The notes beneath the pieces are model-generated. The model searched no databases. It was not told the origin of the DNA and worked only from the letters and a program-made list of their open reading frames with translations. Shown one piece after another: positions 1 to 9,053 of a stretch of DNA of 64,000 bases. How positions within the stretch are numbered: the stretch's first letter is position 1; every line of letters begins with the position of its first letter. Origin of the DNA: Seohaeicola zhoushanensis (GTDB taxonomy: Bacteria; Pseudomonadota; Alphaproteobacteria; Rhodobacterales; Rhodobacteraceae); the NCBI RefSeq assembly GCF_014656415.1, contig NZ_BNCJ01000001.1:393414-457413 (forward strand), given 5' to 3'. The position numbers and the translations under genes are program-made.

Positions 1-2
1 TT

Positions 3-18
3 TGTTTCACGGGAAACA
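3..18. promoter_or_regulatory. parS: parS-like ParB-binding site
   Basis: The 16-mer TGTTTCACGGGAAACA matches the widely conserved chromosomal parS consensus TGTTTCACGTGAAACA at 15 of 16 positions; the only change is T to G at base 12. It lies just downstream of the mutS stop codon, outside any gene. parS sites are bound by ParB and are normally found near the replication origin. ParB binding is inferred from sequence only; parA/parB are not in the window. Confidence 0.6.
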
Positions 19-22
19 ACTT

Positions 23-2662
23 CTAGTTAGTCCCGGCGGCTTCCTTAAGCCTATATAGTGCCTCTAGCGCCTCGCGCGGGGTCAGTTCGTCGGGGTGCAG
101 GGCGGTCAGCATGTCGAGCGCCGGGTTCGCGACGGTCTTTTCCGGGGCGGGTTCGTTTTTCGCCGCCGCCGAGAACAGGGGCAGGTCGTCGATCAGCGCC
201 TTGGGCTTGGGGCCGCCTTCGCGTTCGCCCTTTTCCAGGGCTTCCAGGACGACGCGCGCCCGAGACACCACCGAGGCGGGCAGGCCGGCGAGCTGGGCGA
301 CCTGGACACCGTAGGAACGGTCGGCCGCGCCTTGCTTGACCTCGTGCAGGAAAATCACCTCGCCCTGCCATTCCTTGACGCTGACGGTGGCGTTTTCGAC
401 GCCGGGCAGCTTGCCGGCCAGGGCGGTCAGCTCGTGGTAATGGGTGGCGAAGAGCGCACGGGCGCGGTTGGTTGCGTGCAGGTGTTCGAGCGTCGCCCAG
501 GCGATGGAGAGGCCGTCATAGGTGGCCGTGCCGCGCCCGATCTCGTCGAGGATGACCAGCGCTCGGTCGTCGGCCTGGTTCAGAATGGCGGCGGTTTCGA
601 CCATTTCGACCATGAAGGTCGAGCGGCCCCGTGCCAGGTCGTCCGAAGCGCCGACGCGGCTGAAGAGCTGGCTGACCAGGCCGATATGAGCCTCGTCCGC
701 GGGAACATGGCTGCCGGCCTGAGCGAGAAGCGCGATCAGCGCGTTCTGGCGCAGGAAGGTCGACTTGCCGGCCATGTTCGGCCCGGTCAGCAGCCAGATC
801 GCCGCGCCATCGGTGGCGGAGAGGTCGCAGTCATTGGCGACAAAGCTTTCGCCCGCGCGGCGCAGGGCGCGTTCGACCACCGGGTGGCGGCCGCCCGCGA
901 TATGGAAGGCGCGGGAATTGTCGACGCGGGGGCGGCACCAGTTCTCGCCGCGCGAGAGATCGGCGAGTGCGGTGGTCAGGTCGAGCTCGGCCAGGGCGCG
1001 GGCCGCCTGTGACAGGCGCGGAGCCTGCGCCAGAACCTGCTGCCGAAGCCCTTCGTAGAGCCGCTTTTCCAGCTCCAGCGCATGGTTGCCGGCGTTCAGG
1101 ACGCGGGTTTCCAGCTCGGACAGCTTGACCGTGGTGAAGCGGACCTGGTTGGCGGTGGTCTGCCGGTGGATGTAGCGTTCGTTCAGCGGGGGCGAGAGCA
1201 TCTTCTCGGCATGGGTGGCCGTGGTCTCGATGAAATAGCCCAGCACGTTGTTGTGCTTGATCTTCAGCGAGTTGATGCCGGTATCGCGGATATACTCCTG
1301 CTGCATCTGGGCGATGACCGAGCGGCCCTCGTCGCGCAGGGCGACGGATTCGTCGAGTTCGGCGTTGTAGCCGCGGGCGATGAAGCCGCCGTCGCGGACC
1401 AGCAGCGGCGGTTCGGCCACCAGCGCGGCGTCGAGTTCGGCGGTGAGCGTGTCGAAACCGACCAGGTCGCGGGCGGCCTGCGCCATGGTGCGGGGCAGGT
1501 CGCGCCCTTCGGTCATGGCGACGATGGCGCGGGCCTGTTCCAGCCCGGTGCGGATCGCCACCAGGTCGCGCGGGCCGCCACGGTCGAGGCCGAGGCGCGA
1601 GAGGGCGCGGTCGAGGTCGGGCGTTTTCTTCAACGCCTCGCGCAGGTCCGTGGCGAGGCGGGTTTCGGCGACGGCGAAGTCGATGGCGTCGAGCCGGTCG
1701 TGGATCAGGTCGAGATCGCGCGAGGGGCTGGAGAGGCGCTGTTCCAACAGGCGCGCGCCGCCCGGGGTCACGGTGCGGTCGATCACCGAGAGCAGCGAGC
1801 CCTCGCGCCCGCCCGAGAGCGCGCGGGTCAGTTCCAGGTTGCGCCGGGTCGCGGTGTCGATCTGCACCACCCGCGCGGCGGTTTCGCGCACCGGGGCCTG
1901 CAGCAGCGGCAGTTTGCCCTTCTGGGTGATTTCCAGATAGTCGACCAGCGCGCCCATGGCCGAGATCTCGGCCCGGGTGAAGGTGCCGAAGGCGTCGAGC
2001 GTGGCGACGGTGAAGAGGGTGCAGAGGCGCGATTGGGCGGCGTTGCTGTCAAAGCTCGACCGGCCCAACGGCGAGAGCGAAATGCCCAGATCCTCGGCCA
2101 GGGTATAGGGCGCGTCGGGGCTGTCGACGACGACCAGCTCGGACGGGGCGAGGCGGGCGAGTTCCGGCGAAAGGCGGGCGGGGGCGATCTCCATGACGTG
2201 GAAGGCGCCTGTGGAGATATCGGCCCAGGCGAGCGCGGCCTCGTCGCGGACCTGCGCATAGGCGGCGAGGAAGTTGTGGCGGCGGGCTTCGAGGAGCGAG
2301 TCCTCGGTCAGGGTGCCGGGGGTCACCAGGCGGACAACTTCGCGCCTAACCACCGATTTAGAGCCGCGTTTCTTGGCCTCGGCGGGGTCTTCCATCTGTT
2401 CGCAGACGGCGACGCGAAAGCCCTTGCGGATGAGGGTGAGAAAATAGCCCTCGGCGGCGTGAACCGGGACGCCGCACATCGGAATGTCCTGGCCGAGGTG
2501 CTGGCCGCGCTTGGTCAGCGCGATGTCGAGCGCCGCCGAGGCGGCGACGGCATCGTCGAAGAACATCTCGTAGAAATCGCCCATGCGATAGAACAGCAGC
2601 GCGCCCTCGTGGCCTGCCTTGATCTCGAGATATTGCGCCATCATCGGCGTGACGTTCGACAC
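23..2662 (-). CDS. mutS: DNA mismatch repair protein MutS
   Basis: MutS recognises mispaired and looped DNA and starts methyl-independent or nick-directed mismatch repair with MutL. The protein has about 879 residues (E. coli 853). The mismatch-reading Phe-x-Glu motif is at about residues 30-32 (GDFYEMF). The Walker A motif GPNMAGKST is at about 627 and the Walker B ILDEIG near 702-708. The C-terminus keeps the short dimer/tetramer helix region. The reading frame stays open to 2893, but similarity to MutS begins only at [16 protein letters not shown] at 2662 preceded by a G-rich stretch gives [10 protein letters not shown], which resembles related proteins; ATG at 2644 is the alternative. It is divergent from maeB with about 130 bp between them. 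Confidence 0.97.
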   Translation of the reverse strand: MSNVTPMMAQYLEIKAGHEGALLFYRMGDFYEMFFDDAVAASAALDIALTKRGQHLGQDIPMCGVPVHAAEGYFLTLIRKGFRVAVCEQMEDPAEAKKRGSKSVVRREVVRLVTPGTLTEDSLLEARRHNFLAAYAQVRDEAALAWADISTGAFHVMEIAPARLSPELARLAPSELVVVDSPDAPYTLAEDLGISLSPLGRSSFDSNAAQSRLCTLFTVATLDAFGTFTRAEISAMGALVDYLEITQKGKLPLLQAPVRETAARVVQIDTATRRNLELTRALSGGREGSLLSVIDRTVTPGGARLLEQRLSSPSRDLDLIHDRLDAIDFAVAETRLATDLREALKKTPDLDRALSRLGLDRGGPRDLVAIRTGLEQARAIVAMTEGRDLPRTMAQAARDLVGFDTLTAELDAALVAEPPLLVRDGGFIARGYNAELDESVALRDEGRSVIAQMQQEYIRDTGINSLKIKHNNVLGYFIETTATHAEKMLSPPLNERYIHRQTTANQVRFTTVKLSELETRVLNAGNHALELEKRLYEGLRQQVLAQAPRLSQAARALAELDLTTALADLSRGENWCRPRVDNSRAFHIAGGRHPVVERALRRAGESFVANDCDLSATDGAAIWLLTGPNMAGKSTFLRQNALIALLAQAGSHVPADEAHIGLVSQLFSRVGASDDLARGRSTFMVEMVETAAILNQADDRALVILDEIGRGTATYDGLSIAWATLEHLHATNRARALFATHYHELTALAGKLPGVENATVSVKEWQGEVIFLHEVKQGAADRSYGVQVAQLAGLPASVVSRARVVLEALEKGEREGGPKPKALIDDLPLFSAAAKNEPAPEKTVANPALDMLTALHPDELTPREALEALYRLKEAAGTN

Positions 2663-2795
2663 CCGCACCCCCAATTGTCCGGAACGGGCGGACCTTACAA
2701 ACCCCGTCGGCGCCGTGAAAGGCGAAAACGCATATCCGTTGTGACGGGCTTCACGCTGAGTTATGAGGAAATCCGCACTGGAGGAGAGGCACCCG

Positions 2796-5051
2796 ATGAC
2801 GAGGATCCGGATCACCGACGAGGAAGCGCTGGCGTTCCACCTGGAACCGACGCCGGGCAAGTTCGAAATTCGCCCGACGGTACCGATGACCACCCAGCGG
2901 GACCTGAGCCTGGCCTATTCTCCCGGTGTGGCGGTGCCCTGCAAGGTGATCGCGAAGGATCCGGAAACCGCCTATGACTATACCAACAAGGGCAACCTTG
3001 TCGCGGTGATCTCGAACGGTACGGCGGTGCTGGGGCTGGGCAACCTCGGGGCGCTGGGGTCGAAGCCGGTGATGGAGGGCAAGTCCATCCTGTTCAAGCG
3101 CTTCGCCGACGTGAACAGTATCGACATCGAGCTGGATACCGAGGACCCGGACGCCTTCTGCCAGGCGGTCAAGCTGATGGGGCCGACCTTTGGCGGCATC
3201 AACCTCGAGGATATCAAGGCGCCCGAGTGCTTCATCATCGAGCAGCGGCTCAAGGAAGAGATGGATATTCCGGTCTTCCATGACGACCAGCATGGCACGG
3301 CGGTGATCTGTGCGGCGGGGCTGATCAACGCGCTGCATATCACCGGGAAGAAGATCGAGGACGTAAAGATCGTCCTGAACGGTGCAGGCGCGGCGGGGAT
3401 TGCCTGTATCGAACTGCTCAAGAGCATGGGCGCGCGGCACGAGAACTGCATCACCTGCGACACCAAGGGCGTGATCTATCAGGGCCGCACCGATGGCATG
3501 AACCAGTGGAAGTCGGCCCATGCGGTGAAGACCGAGCTGCGCACGCTGGAAGAGGCGATGGTGGGCGCGGATGTGTTCCTGGGCGTTTCGGCCAAGGGTG
3601 CCGTGACCCAGCAGATGGTCATGGACATGGCGCCGAACCCGGTGATCTTTGCCATGGCGAACCCCGATCCCGAGATCACGCCGGAGCAGGCGCATGAGGT
3701 GCGGCCCGACGCGATCGTGGCGACGGGGCGGTCGGACTATCCGAACCAGGTCAACAACGTGTTGGGCTTTCCCTACCTGTTCCGCGGCGCGCTCGACATT
3801 CATGCGCGGGCGATCAACGACGAGATGAAGATCGCCTGCGCCCAGGCACTGGCCCGGCTCGCGCGCGAGGATGTGCCGGACGAGGTGGCGCTGGCCTATG
3901 GCAAGAACCTGACCTTCGGGCGCGACTACATCATTCCGACGCCTTTCGACCCGCGGCTGATCCACCGGATTCCGCCGGCGGTGGCGCGGGCCGGCATGGA
4001 CACCGGCGCGGCGCGGCGGCCGATCATCGACATGGAAGCCTACGAGCTGTCGCTGAAGGCGCGGATGGACCCGACCGCCAGTATCCTGCGCGGGTTGAAC
4101 GCGCGTGCCCGGGCGGCACAGTCGAGGATGATCTTTGCCGAGGGTGATGATCCGCGCGTGCTTCGGGCGGCGGTCATGTATCAGCGTTCGGGCCTGGGCA
4201 CCGCGCTGGTGGTGGGCCGCGAAGATGACGTGAAGAAGAAGCTGGAGGCCGCCGGCCTGGCCGATGCGGTGGGCGAGCTGGAGATCGTGAACGCGGCGAA
4301 TACCGCGCATCTCGCGACCTACAAGGAATTTCTCTACAACCGGCTGAACCGCAAGGGCTATGACGCGCAGGACATCCACCGCCTTGCGGCGCGGGACCGG
4401 CATGTCTTTGCCTCGCTGATGCTGGCGCATGGCCATGGCGACGGGCTGGTAACCGGGGCGACGCGGAAGTCGGCCCATGCGCTGGAGCGGATCTGCCATG
4501 TGTTCGACGCCGATGCCTCGCATGGGGCGGTCGGGATCACCGCGCTGCTGCACAAGGGCCGGATCGTGCTGATCGGCGATACGCTGGTGCATGAGTGGCC
4601 CGAGGCCGAGGACCTGGCGACCATCGCGGAACGCGGCGCCCAGGTGGCGCGCCACATGGGGTTGGAGCCGCGCGTGGCCTTCGTGAGCTTCTCGAACTTC
4701 GGCTATCCGATGTCGGAGCGGGCCGAGAAGATGCACCGCGCGCCCGCCGTGCTGGAAAAGCGCGGCGCCGACTTCGAGTTCGAGGGCGAGATGACCGTCG
4801 ACGTCGCGTTGAACCCGCAGGCGCAGGCGGCCTATCCGTTCTCGCGCCTGACCGGGCCGGCGAATATCCTGGTGGTGCCGGCGCGGCACTCGGCTTCGAT
4901 TTCGGTCAAGCTGATGCAGGAGATGGCGGGGGCGACGGTGATCGGGCCAATCCTTGTCGGGGTCGACAAGCCGATCCAGATCGCCTCGACGGTGTCGACG
5001 GCGAATGACATCCTGAACATGGCCGTCCTGGCCTCGTGCAAGATCGGCTAG
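2796..5051 (+). CDS. maeB: NADP-dependent malic enzyme with C-terminal phosphotransacetylase-like domain
   Basis: Oxidatively decarboxylates malate to pyruvate and supplies NADPH and pyruvate for gluconeogenic growth on acids and acyl compounds. The 751-residue protein has the MaeB architecture. Residues about 1-425 are the malic enzyme part, with catalytic Tyr in [10 protein letters not shown], the metal-site segment EDIKAPECF followed by DDQHGTAV, and the nucleotide-binding [11 protein letters not shown] near 195. Residues about 425-751 are a phosphate acetyltransferase-like domain, thought to be regulatory (acetyl-CoA sensing) in this family. ATG at 2796 has GGAGGAGAGG just upstream; an upstream ATG at 2763 lacks a ribosome site. 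The sulfotransferase-like gene follows after 12 nt, so the two are probably cotranscribed. Confidence 0.96.
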   Translation: MTRIRITDEEALAFHLEPTPGKFEIRPTVPMTTQRDLSLAYSPGVAVPCKVIAKDPETAYDYTNKGNLVAVISNGTAVLGLGNLGALGSKPVMEGKSILFKRFADVNSIDIELDTEDPDAFCQAVKLMGPTFGGINLEDIKAPECFIIEQRLKEEMDIPVFHDDQHGTAVICAAGLINALHITGKKIEDVKIVLNGAGAAGIACIELLKSMGARHENCITCDTKGVIYQGRTDGMNQWKSAHAVKTELRTLEEAMVGADVFLGVSAKGAVTQQMVMDMAPNPVIFAMANPDPEITPEQAHEVRPDAIVATGRSDYPNQVNNVLGFPYLFRGALDIHARAINDEMKIACAQALARLAREDVPDEVALAYGKNLTFGRDYIIPTPFDPRLIHRIPPAVARAGMDTGAARRPIIDMEAYELSLKARMDPTASILRGLNARARAAQSRMIFAEGDDPRVLRAAVMYQRSGLGTALVVGREDDVKKKLEAAGLADAVGELEIVNAANTAHLATYKEFLYNRLNRKGYDAQDIHRLAARDRHVFASLMLAHGHGDGLVTGATRKSAHALERICHVFDADASHGAVGITALLHKGRIVLIGDTLVHEWPEAEDLATIAERGAQVARHMGLEPRVAFVSFSNFGYPMSERAEKMHRAPAVLEKRGADFEFEGEMTVDVALNPQAQAAYPFSRLTGPANILVVPARHSASISVKLMQEMAGATVIGPILVGVDKPIQIASTVSTANDILNMAVLASCKIG

Positions 5052-5063
5052 GAGGCTTCGGGG

Positions 5064-5777
5064 ATGCGGATCGCGATGTGGTCGGGGCCGCGCAATCTGA
5101 GCACGGCGATGATGTATTCCTTCGGCAACCGCGCGGATTGCGCGGTTGTCGACGAACCGTTCTATGCCTGTTATCTCGCGCGGACCGGGCTGGAGCATCC
5201 GATGCGGGCCGAGGTGATGGCGGCGCAGTCGGACGACCCGGAAACCGTTGTACAGAGCCTGATCGGGCCGGTTCCGGGCGGGCGGGCGCATTTCTACCAG
5301 AAGCACATGTGCCACCACATGGTCGACGGGGTGCCGCGCGACTGGATGGGGGCGATGCGCAATGTCTTCCTGATCCGCCACCCGACGCGGGTGATCGCGA
5401 GCTATACCGAGAAGCACGATGCGCTGACGCTCGAGGGGATCGGTTTCGTGCAGCAGGCGCAGATGTTCGACGAGGTGGCCGCCGCGGGGGGCGACCCGCT
5501 GGTGATCGACAGCCACGACATTCGCGCGAACCCCGAGGCGATGCTGCGCCGGCTGTGCGAGGCGCTGGGGTTGGAGTGGGACGCGGGGATGCTGCGCTGG
5601 CCATCGGGCGGGCATCCGCAGGACGGCGCCTGGGCGCCGCATTGGTATGGGGCGGTGCATCGCTCGACCGGGTTTGCCGGGGCCGAGGGCGCCTTGCCGG
5701 AACTGGCGGGCGCGGCGGCGGAACTAGCGGAGGCGGCGATGCCGTTCTACCGCCGTTTGGAAGCGGTCAAGCTTTAG
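5064..5777 (+). CDS. Sulfotransferase-family P-loop protein
   Basis: A 237-residue protein of the sulfotransferase-like P-loop superfamily. The N-terminal SGPRNLSTAMMYSF motif (residues about 7-20) corresponds to the 5'-phosphosulfate-binding loop, followed by DEPFYACYL; the central FLIRHPTRVIASY resembles the 3'-phosphate-binding strand and helix. Substrate is unknown and sulfotransfer is not proven; relatives are often poorly named in databases. The start ATG has GGAGG eleven bases upstream. It sits 12 nt behind maeB, suggesting cotranscription, and is convergent with the HD protein, whose stop lies 3 nt beyond its own. No signal peptide or membrane segment is seen, so it is probably cytoplasmic. 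Confidence 0.75.
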   Translation: MRIAMWSGPRNLSTAMMYSFGNRADCAVVDEPFYACYLARTGLEHPMRAEVMAAQSDDPETVVQSLIGPVPGGRAHFYQKHMCHHMVDGVPRDWMGAMRNVFLIRHPTRVIASYTEKHDALTLEGIGFVQQAQMFDEVAAAGGDPLVIDSHDIRANPEAMLRRLCEALGLEWDAGMLRWPSGGHPQDGAWAPHWYGAVHRSTGFAGAEGALPELAGAAAELAEAAMPFYRRLEAVKL

Positions 5778-5780
5778 GGT

Positions 5781-6377
5781 TCAGTCCAGCGTTGCCATGA
5801 GTTCGGCGTGCCGCGCGGTGTAGGCCGCGCGCACCTCGGTTGGCGGGCGCAGGTGCAGCCTGAGGCCGGAAATCAGGCTCTGATCGGGCTTTCCGAACAG
5901 TTTGTTGGCCTCGGCGACCGAGAACCCGGCGAGTTGCGTGGCCTCCATCCAGGCGCTGACCTGGTCGGCCTTCTTGATCTGTTTCTTGACCTGGACCGGC
6001 AGTACGGCGGGCAGGCCGAAGCGGATGTGGATCGCCGCGGTCAGCCGCTGGTCGAGGTCGCCATAGCCCGGGCCGACCGCCGCCTTGACCGGCGAGATCA
6101 TGTCGCCGATCACGTATTCCGGCGCGTCGTGCAGCAGGGCGGCCAGTTGCCAGCGGACCGGCGGGCTGGTCCAGATCCGGGTGAACAGGGTTTCGACCAG
6201 CAGCGAGTGTTCGGCCACCGAATAGGCGAAGTCGCCATGGGTCTGCCCGTTCCAGCGCGCGACGAAGGCGAGGCCGTGGGCGATATCCTCGACCTCGATA
6301 TCCACCGGGGTCGGGTCGAGCAGGTCGAGCCTGCGGCCGGACAGCATCCGCTGCCATGCCCGCGCCTGTGTTGCCAT
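5781..6377 (-). CDS. HD-domain phosphohydrolase (YfbR-like)
   Basis: A 198-residue HD-superfamily hydrolase resembling YfbR-type 5'-deoxynucleotidases and related HD phosphohydrolases. Likely metal ligands are seen in order: His34 (DIAHGL), the AEHSLL histidine at about 57, the His83-Asp84 pair in LLHDAPEYVIGD, and a late Asp in KKADQVSAW. The conserved DMISPVK after the HD pair is typical of this subgroup. The start at 6377 was chosen because AGGAG lies nine bases upstream; the frame opens further up to 6440 without a better site. Substrate (deoxynucleoside monophosphate or other phosphoester) cannot be told from sequence alone. It is convergent with the sulfotransferase-like gene and divergent from a small secreted protein. 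Confidence 0.85.
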   Translation of the reverse strand: MATQARAWQRMLSGRRLDLLDPTPVDIEVEDIAHGLAFVARWNGQTHGDFAYSVAEHSLLVETLFTRIWTSPPVRWQLAALLHDAPEYVIGDMISPVKAAVGPGYGDLDQRLTAAIHIRFGLPAVLPVQVKKQIKKADQVSAWMEATQLAGFSVAEANKLFGKPDQSLISGLRLHLRPPTEVRAAYTARHAELMATLD

Positions 6378-6518
6378 CGTGACACACTCCTGTGACTTTG
6401 CCATCTTTTCGCCACAATTCGGGCGCAGCCTTGCCTTCATCGAAGACCCGCGCTGCCACGCAGGATCACGACATTTGGGCCAGAAGGCCCGGCGTGTCGC
6501 AGCGGCATCTTCGATAGA

Positions 6519-6555
6519 CTGGGGGGCACGTTAATCCTCCCGGCGTGCCCCCCAG
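6519..6555. repeat. Perfect 12-bp stem-loop
   Basis: CTGGGGGGCACG at 6519-6530 and its exact reverse complement at 6544-6555 enclose a 13-nt loop. There is no T-run on either side, so it is not a standard terminator. It lies in the divergent intergenic region upstream of the small secreted protein at 6585, and would fall in that gene's 5' leader if transcription starts upstream. Role unknown. Confidence 0.7.
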
Positions 6556-6556
6556 C

Positions 6557-6572
6557 TTCATACTGGTATGAA
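6557..6572. promoter_or_regulatory. Palindromic operator-like site
   Basis: TTCATAC-TG-GTATGAA is a perfect 7-bp inverted repeat with a 2-nt centre, one base after the 12-bp stem-loop and 12 bases before the ATG at 6585. Its size and symmetry suit a dimeric repressor. The cognate protein is unknown; the overlap with the translation start region would also allow control of ribosome access. Confidence 0.45.
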
Positions 6573-6584
6573 AAGGGGCACAAG

Positions 6585-6893
6585 ATGTTCAAGGGATTAC
6601 TTGCGGCAACGCTTGTTGTCGCCGGACTGGCCTTGCCCGCATCGGCGCAGAATTGCGCGAAGCGCGACCTGGTGGTCGAGCGGCTGAAAGTGCAGTTCTC
6701 GGAGCAGCTGACGGCGGGCGGGTTGCAGGGCACCTCGCCGGTCGAGACGTTGCTGGAGGTCTGGGCCTCGCCCGAGACGGGAACCTTCACCATCCTCATG
6801 ACCAATCCGAACGGGCTGAGCTGCATCGTCGCGGCGGGCACGGATTTCTTCAGCGGGCCGGTGAAGGCGGGGGCGGTGGCGCAGCAGGGCTGA
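6585..6893 (+). CDS. Small secreted protein, function unknown
   Basis: A 102-residue protein that I do not recognise. Residues 1-21 form a signal peptide (basic start, hydrophobic core, ASA cleavage before Gln22), so the mature form of about 81 residues should be periplasmic. Two cysteines remain in the mature part, at about positions 24 and 80, and could form a disulfide. The middle contains ETLLEVWASPETGTFTIL, predicted beta-rich. The start has AAGGGG upstream. It stands alone between a divergent HD-protein gene and ahcY, and its upstream region holds both a strong stem-loop and a palindrome, which suggests regulated expression. Confidence 0.7.
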   Translation: MFKGLLAATLVVAGLALPASAQNCAKRDLVVERLKVQFSEQLTAGGLQGTSPVETLLEVWASPETGTFTILMTNPNGLSCIVAAGTDFFSGPVKAGAVAQQG

Positions 6894-6917
6894 GGCGGCG
6901 GCTTTGGGGCCAGCGGA

Positions 6918-6946
6918 TTGCGCGTTTGGGGCAGGAATGCTAGACG
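6918..6946 (+). promoter_or_regulatory. Candidate sigma-70 promoter of ahcY
   Basis: TTGCGC (6918-6923), a 17-nt spacer, and TAGACG (6941-6946) preceded by TGC, an extended -10 element. The ATG-proximal leader would be only about 20 nt, ending in AAGGAG before the GTG start. That leaves no room for an S-adenosylhomocysteine riboswitch. Confidence 0.45.
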
Positions 6947-6973
6947 CGCGCCAGACCCAAGGAGATTTTTGCC

Positions 6974-8368
6974 GTGACTCAGGAATATGTCGTCAAGGAC
7001 ATCGCCCTCGCCGACTTCGGTCGCAAGGAACTCGATATCGCTGAAACCGAGATGCCGGGCCTGATGGCCCTGCGCGAAGAATATGGTGCGAAACAGCCGC
7101 TGAAGGGCGCGCGGATCGCCGGATCGCTGCACATGACGATCCAGACCGCCGTTCTGATCGAAACCCTGGTGGCGCTGGGCGCCGATGTGCGCTGGGCGTC
7201 GTGCAACATCTTCTCGACCCAGGACCACGCCGCCGCCGCGATTGCCGCCACCGGCACGCCGGTCTTCGCCGTGAAGGGCGAGACGCTGGAGCACTACTGG
7301 ACCTATACCGACCAGATCTTCCAGTTCGCCGAAGGCGGCGCGAACATGATCCTCGACGATGGCGGCGATGCGACGCTCTACATCCTCATGGGGGCCCGCG
7401 TCGAAGAGGGCGAGACCGACCTGATCGCCACGCCGACCTCGGAAGAAGAGGAATACCTCTTTGCCCAGATCAAGAAGCGCATGGCCGCGACCCCCGGCTG
7501 GTTCGTCAAGCAGCGCCACATGATCAAGGGCGTCTCGGAAGAGACCACCACCGGCGTTCACCGTCTTTACAAGATGATGGAGAAGGGCCACCTGCCGTTC
7601 CCCGCCATCAACGTCAATGACTCGGTCACCAAGTCGAAATTCGACAACAAGTATGGCTGCAAGGAATCGCTGGTCGACGGTATCCGCCGTGCCACCGACA
7701 CCATGATGGCCGGCAAGGTTGCGGTGGTCTGCGGCTATGGCGACGTGGGCAAGGGCTCGGCCGCTTCGCTGCGGGGCGCCGGCGCGCGGGTGAAGGTGAC
7801 CGAGGTCGACCCGATCTGCGCATTGCAGGCGGCGATGGACGGTTACGAGGTGACGCTGCTGGAAGACGAAGTCGCCAGCGCCGATATCTTCATCACCACC
7901 ACCGGCAACAAGGACGTCATCCGTCTCGAGCATATGCGCGAGATGAAGAACATGGCGATCGTCGGCAACATCGGCCACTTCGACAACGAGATCCAGGTTG
8001 CCGCGCTGAAGAACCACAAGTGGACCAACATCAAGGACCAGGTGGACATGATCGAGATGCCCTCGGGCAACAAGATCATCCTGCTGTCGGAAGGCCGCCT
8101 GCTGAACCTCGGTAACGCCACCGGCCACCCGTCGTTCGTGATGTCGGCCAGCTTCACGAACCAGGTGCTGGCGCAGATCGAGCTGTGGACCAAGGGCGAC
8201 GAATACGAGAACCAGGTCTATATCCTGCCCAAGCACCTCGACGAGAAGGTCGCGCGGCTGCACCTGGGCCGGATCGGCGTCAAGCTGACCAAGCTCCAGC
8301 CCGAGCAGGCGGCTTATATCGGCGTCGCGCCGGAAGGCCCGTTCAAGCCGGAACACTATCGCTACTGA
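6974..8368 (+). CDS. ahcY: Adenosylhomocysteinase (S-adenosyl-L-homocysteine hydrolase)
   Basis: Reversibly hydrolyses S-adenosylhomocysteine to adenosine and homocysteine, removing the inhibitory product of methyltransferases and closing the activated methyl cycle. The protein has 464 residues, normal for bacterial forms. Substrate-domain motifs [15 protein letters not shown] and [14 protein letters not shown] are present, as is the NAD-binding [10 protein letters not shown] near residue 255. The C-terminal tail ending in KPEHYRY is the conserved NAD-contacting extension. Start is GTG at 6974 with AAGGAG nine bases upstream. It is monocistronic: its own promoter precedes it and a strong terminator follows. 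Several methyltransferases encoded in this window (UbiG, RlmH, TrmA-type) depend on this recycling. Confidence 0.98.
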   Translation: MTQEYVVKDIALADFGRKELDIAETEMPGLMALREEYGAKQPLKGARIAGSLHMTIQTAVLIETLVALGADVRWASCNIFSTQDHAAAAIAATGTPVFAVKGETLEHYWTYTDQIFQFAEGGANMILDDGGDATLYILMGARVEEGETDLIATPTSEEEEYLFAQIKKRMAATPGWFVKQRHMIKGVSEETTTGVHRLYKMMEKGHLPFPAINVNDSVTKSKFDNKYGCKESLVDGIRRATDTMMAGKVAVVCGYGDVGKGSAASLRGAGARVKVTEVDPICALQAAMDGYEVTLLEDEVASADIFITTTGNKDVIRLEHMREMKNMAIVGNIGHFDNEIQVAALKNHKWTNIKDQVDMIEMPSGNKIILLSEGRLLNLGNATGHPSFVMSASFTNQVLAQIELWTKGDEYENQVYILPKHLDEKVARLHLGRIGVKLTKLQPEQAAYIGVAPEGPFKPEHYRY

Positions 8369-8389
8369 TTATCGCGGGATGCGAGGAAG

Positions 8390-8419
8390 CGGCGCTCTCC
8401 GAAAGGGGGGCGCCGTTTT
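8390..8419 (+). terminator. Rho-independent terminator of ahcY
   Basis: An 11-bp stem (8390-8400 with 8405-8415, two G-U pairs) closed by a GAAA tetraloop, followed by TTTT and then CGTTT. It starts 22 nt after the ahcY stop codon. Confidence 0.85.
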
Positions 8420-8608
8420 CGTTTGGGCCGATTTGAAGCGAATTCTTGGGGCTATTTCTTTGCCTAGCGGGAGGTCGCGCGTTAGGACTGCGCATCGGCC
8501 AGTACGGCCGGAACCGGATTCAGATGCGTGTGGTGAGACGGGAGCACGCGGGTGAAGGAGGGTTCCGGTGTTTGGCCGGCCCTCCGATCCGCGTCTGTAT
8601 CGGCCCGA
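8420..8608. other. Gene-free region with nested inverted repeats
   Basis: Lies between the ahcY terminator and the convergent EVE-protein stop. CCGGAACC at 8508-8515 pairs perfectly with GGTTCCGG at 8561-8568; inside the arms GCGTG (8526-8530) pairs with CACGC (8545-8549), and outside them CGGCC/GGCCG can extend the stem after a bulge. No protein-like frame is convincing. A structured RNA is possible but unproven. Confidence 0.3.
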
Positions 8609-9028
8609 TCAGGGCTTTGTCGCGCCCAGGCCGCAGACCAGCCGCCATTCGTCTTCGGTCACCGGCTGCACGGACAGGCGCGAGTTTTTCACCAGCACCA
8701 TGTCGGCCAGGCGCGGGTCGGCCTTGATCTGGTCGAGCGTCACCGGCTTGACGAAGGGCCGCGCCGCGCGCACATCGACGCAATCCCAGCGTTCGTCGTC
8801 GGTCGAACTGTCGGGATGCGCCGGGGCGCAGACCTCGACGATGCCGACCACCGCCTTGTCGGTCTGCGAGTGGTAGAAGAAGCCAAGGTCGCCGACCTGC
8901 ATGGCGCGCATGAAGTTGCGGGCCTGGTAGTTGCGCACGCCGTCCCATTCCTGGCCGGCATCGCCCTTGGCGACCTGGTTGTCCCAGCTCCAGGTCTCGG
9001 GTTCGGATTTGAACAGCCAGTAGGCCAT
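8609..9028 (-). CDS. EVE domain-containing protein
   Basis: A 139-residue single-domain EVE protein (PUA-like fold, thymocyte nuclear protein 1 family). The N-terminal MAYWLFKSEPETWSWD, then the VRNYQARNFMRAMQVGD segment and FYHSQTDKAVVGIVEV are hallmark blocks. EVE domains bind modified nucleic-acid bases, and several are linked to modified-base restriction. Here the gene sits last in the tsaD-gpsA operon, 25 nt after gpsA, which fits a housekeeping version better than a defence one. Start at 9028 has AGGAC upstream; the frame runs open to 9139 through gpsA sequence and that extension is not credible. Ligand unknown. Confidence 0.9.
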   Translation of the reverse strand: MAYWLFKSEPETWSWDNQVAKGDAGQEWDGVRNYQARNFMRAMQVGDLGFFYHSQTDKAVVGIVEVCAPAHPDSSTDDERWDCVDVRAARPFVKPVTLDQIKADPRLADMVLVKNSRLSVQPVTEDEWRLVCGLGATKP

Positions 9029-9053
9029 GTCTTTGTCCTTTCGTCCTGAGAGG

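Noticed and set aside
1082-2977. 631-codon plus-strand open frame across mutS
   Set aside because: Antisense to mutS with no family similarity; long shadow frames are expected in this GC-rich DNA.
2751-5660. 969-codon minus-strand open frame across maeB
   Set aside because: His/Arg-rich composition typical of the reverse strand of GC-rich genes; maeB on the other strand has clear domains and a ribosome site.
6894-6973. S-adenosylhomocysteine riboswitch before ahcY
   Set aside because: The gap is 80 nt and the predicted promoter leaves about 20 nt of leader; too short for the known fold.
6437-8356. 639-codon minus-strand frame across ahcY
   Set aside because: Antisense to a complete ahcY; no recognisable domain.
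8446-8727. 93-codon plus-strand frame after ahcY
   Set aside because: No ribosome site, no similarity and partly antisense to the EVE gene.
8609-9028. EVE gene as part of a modified-base defence island
   Set aside because: It ends a tsaD-gpsA operon and no nuclease, methylase or other defence gene is near.
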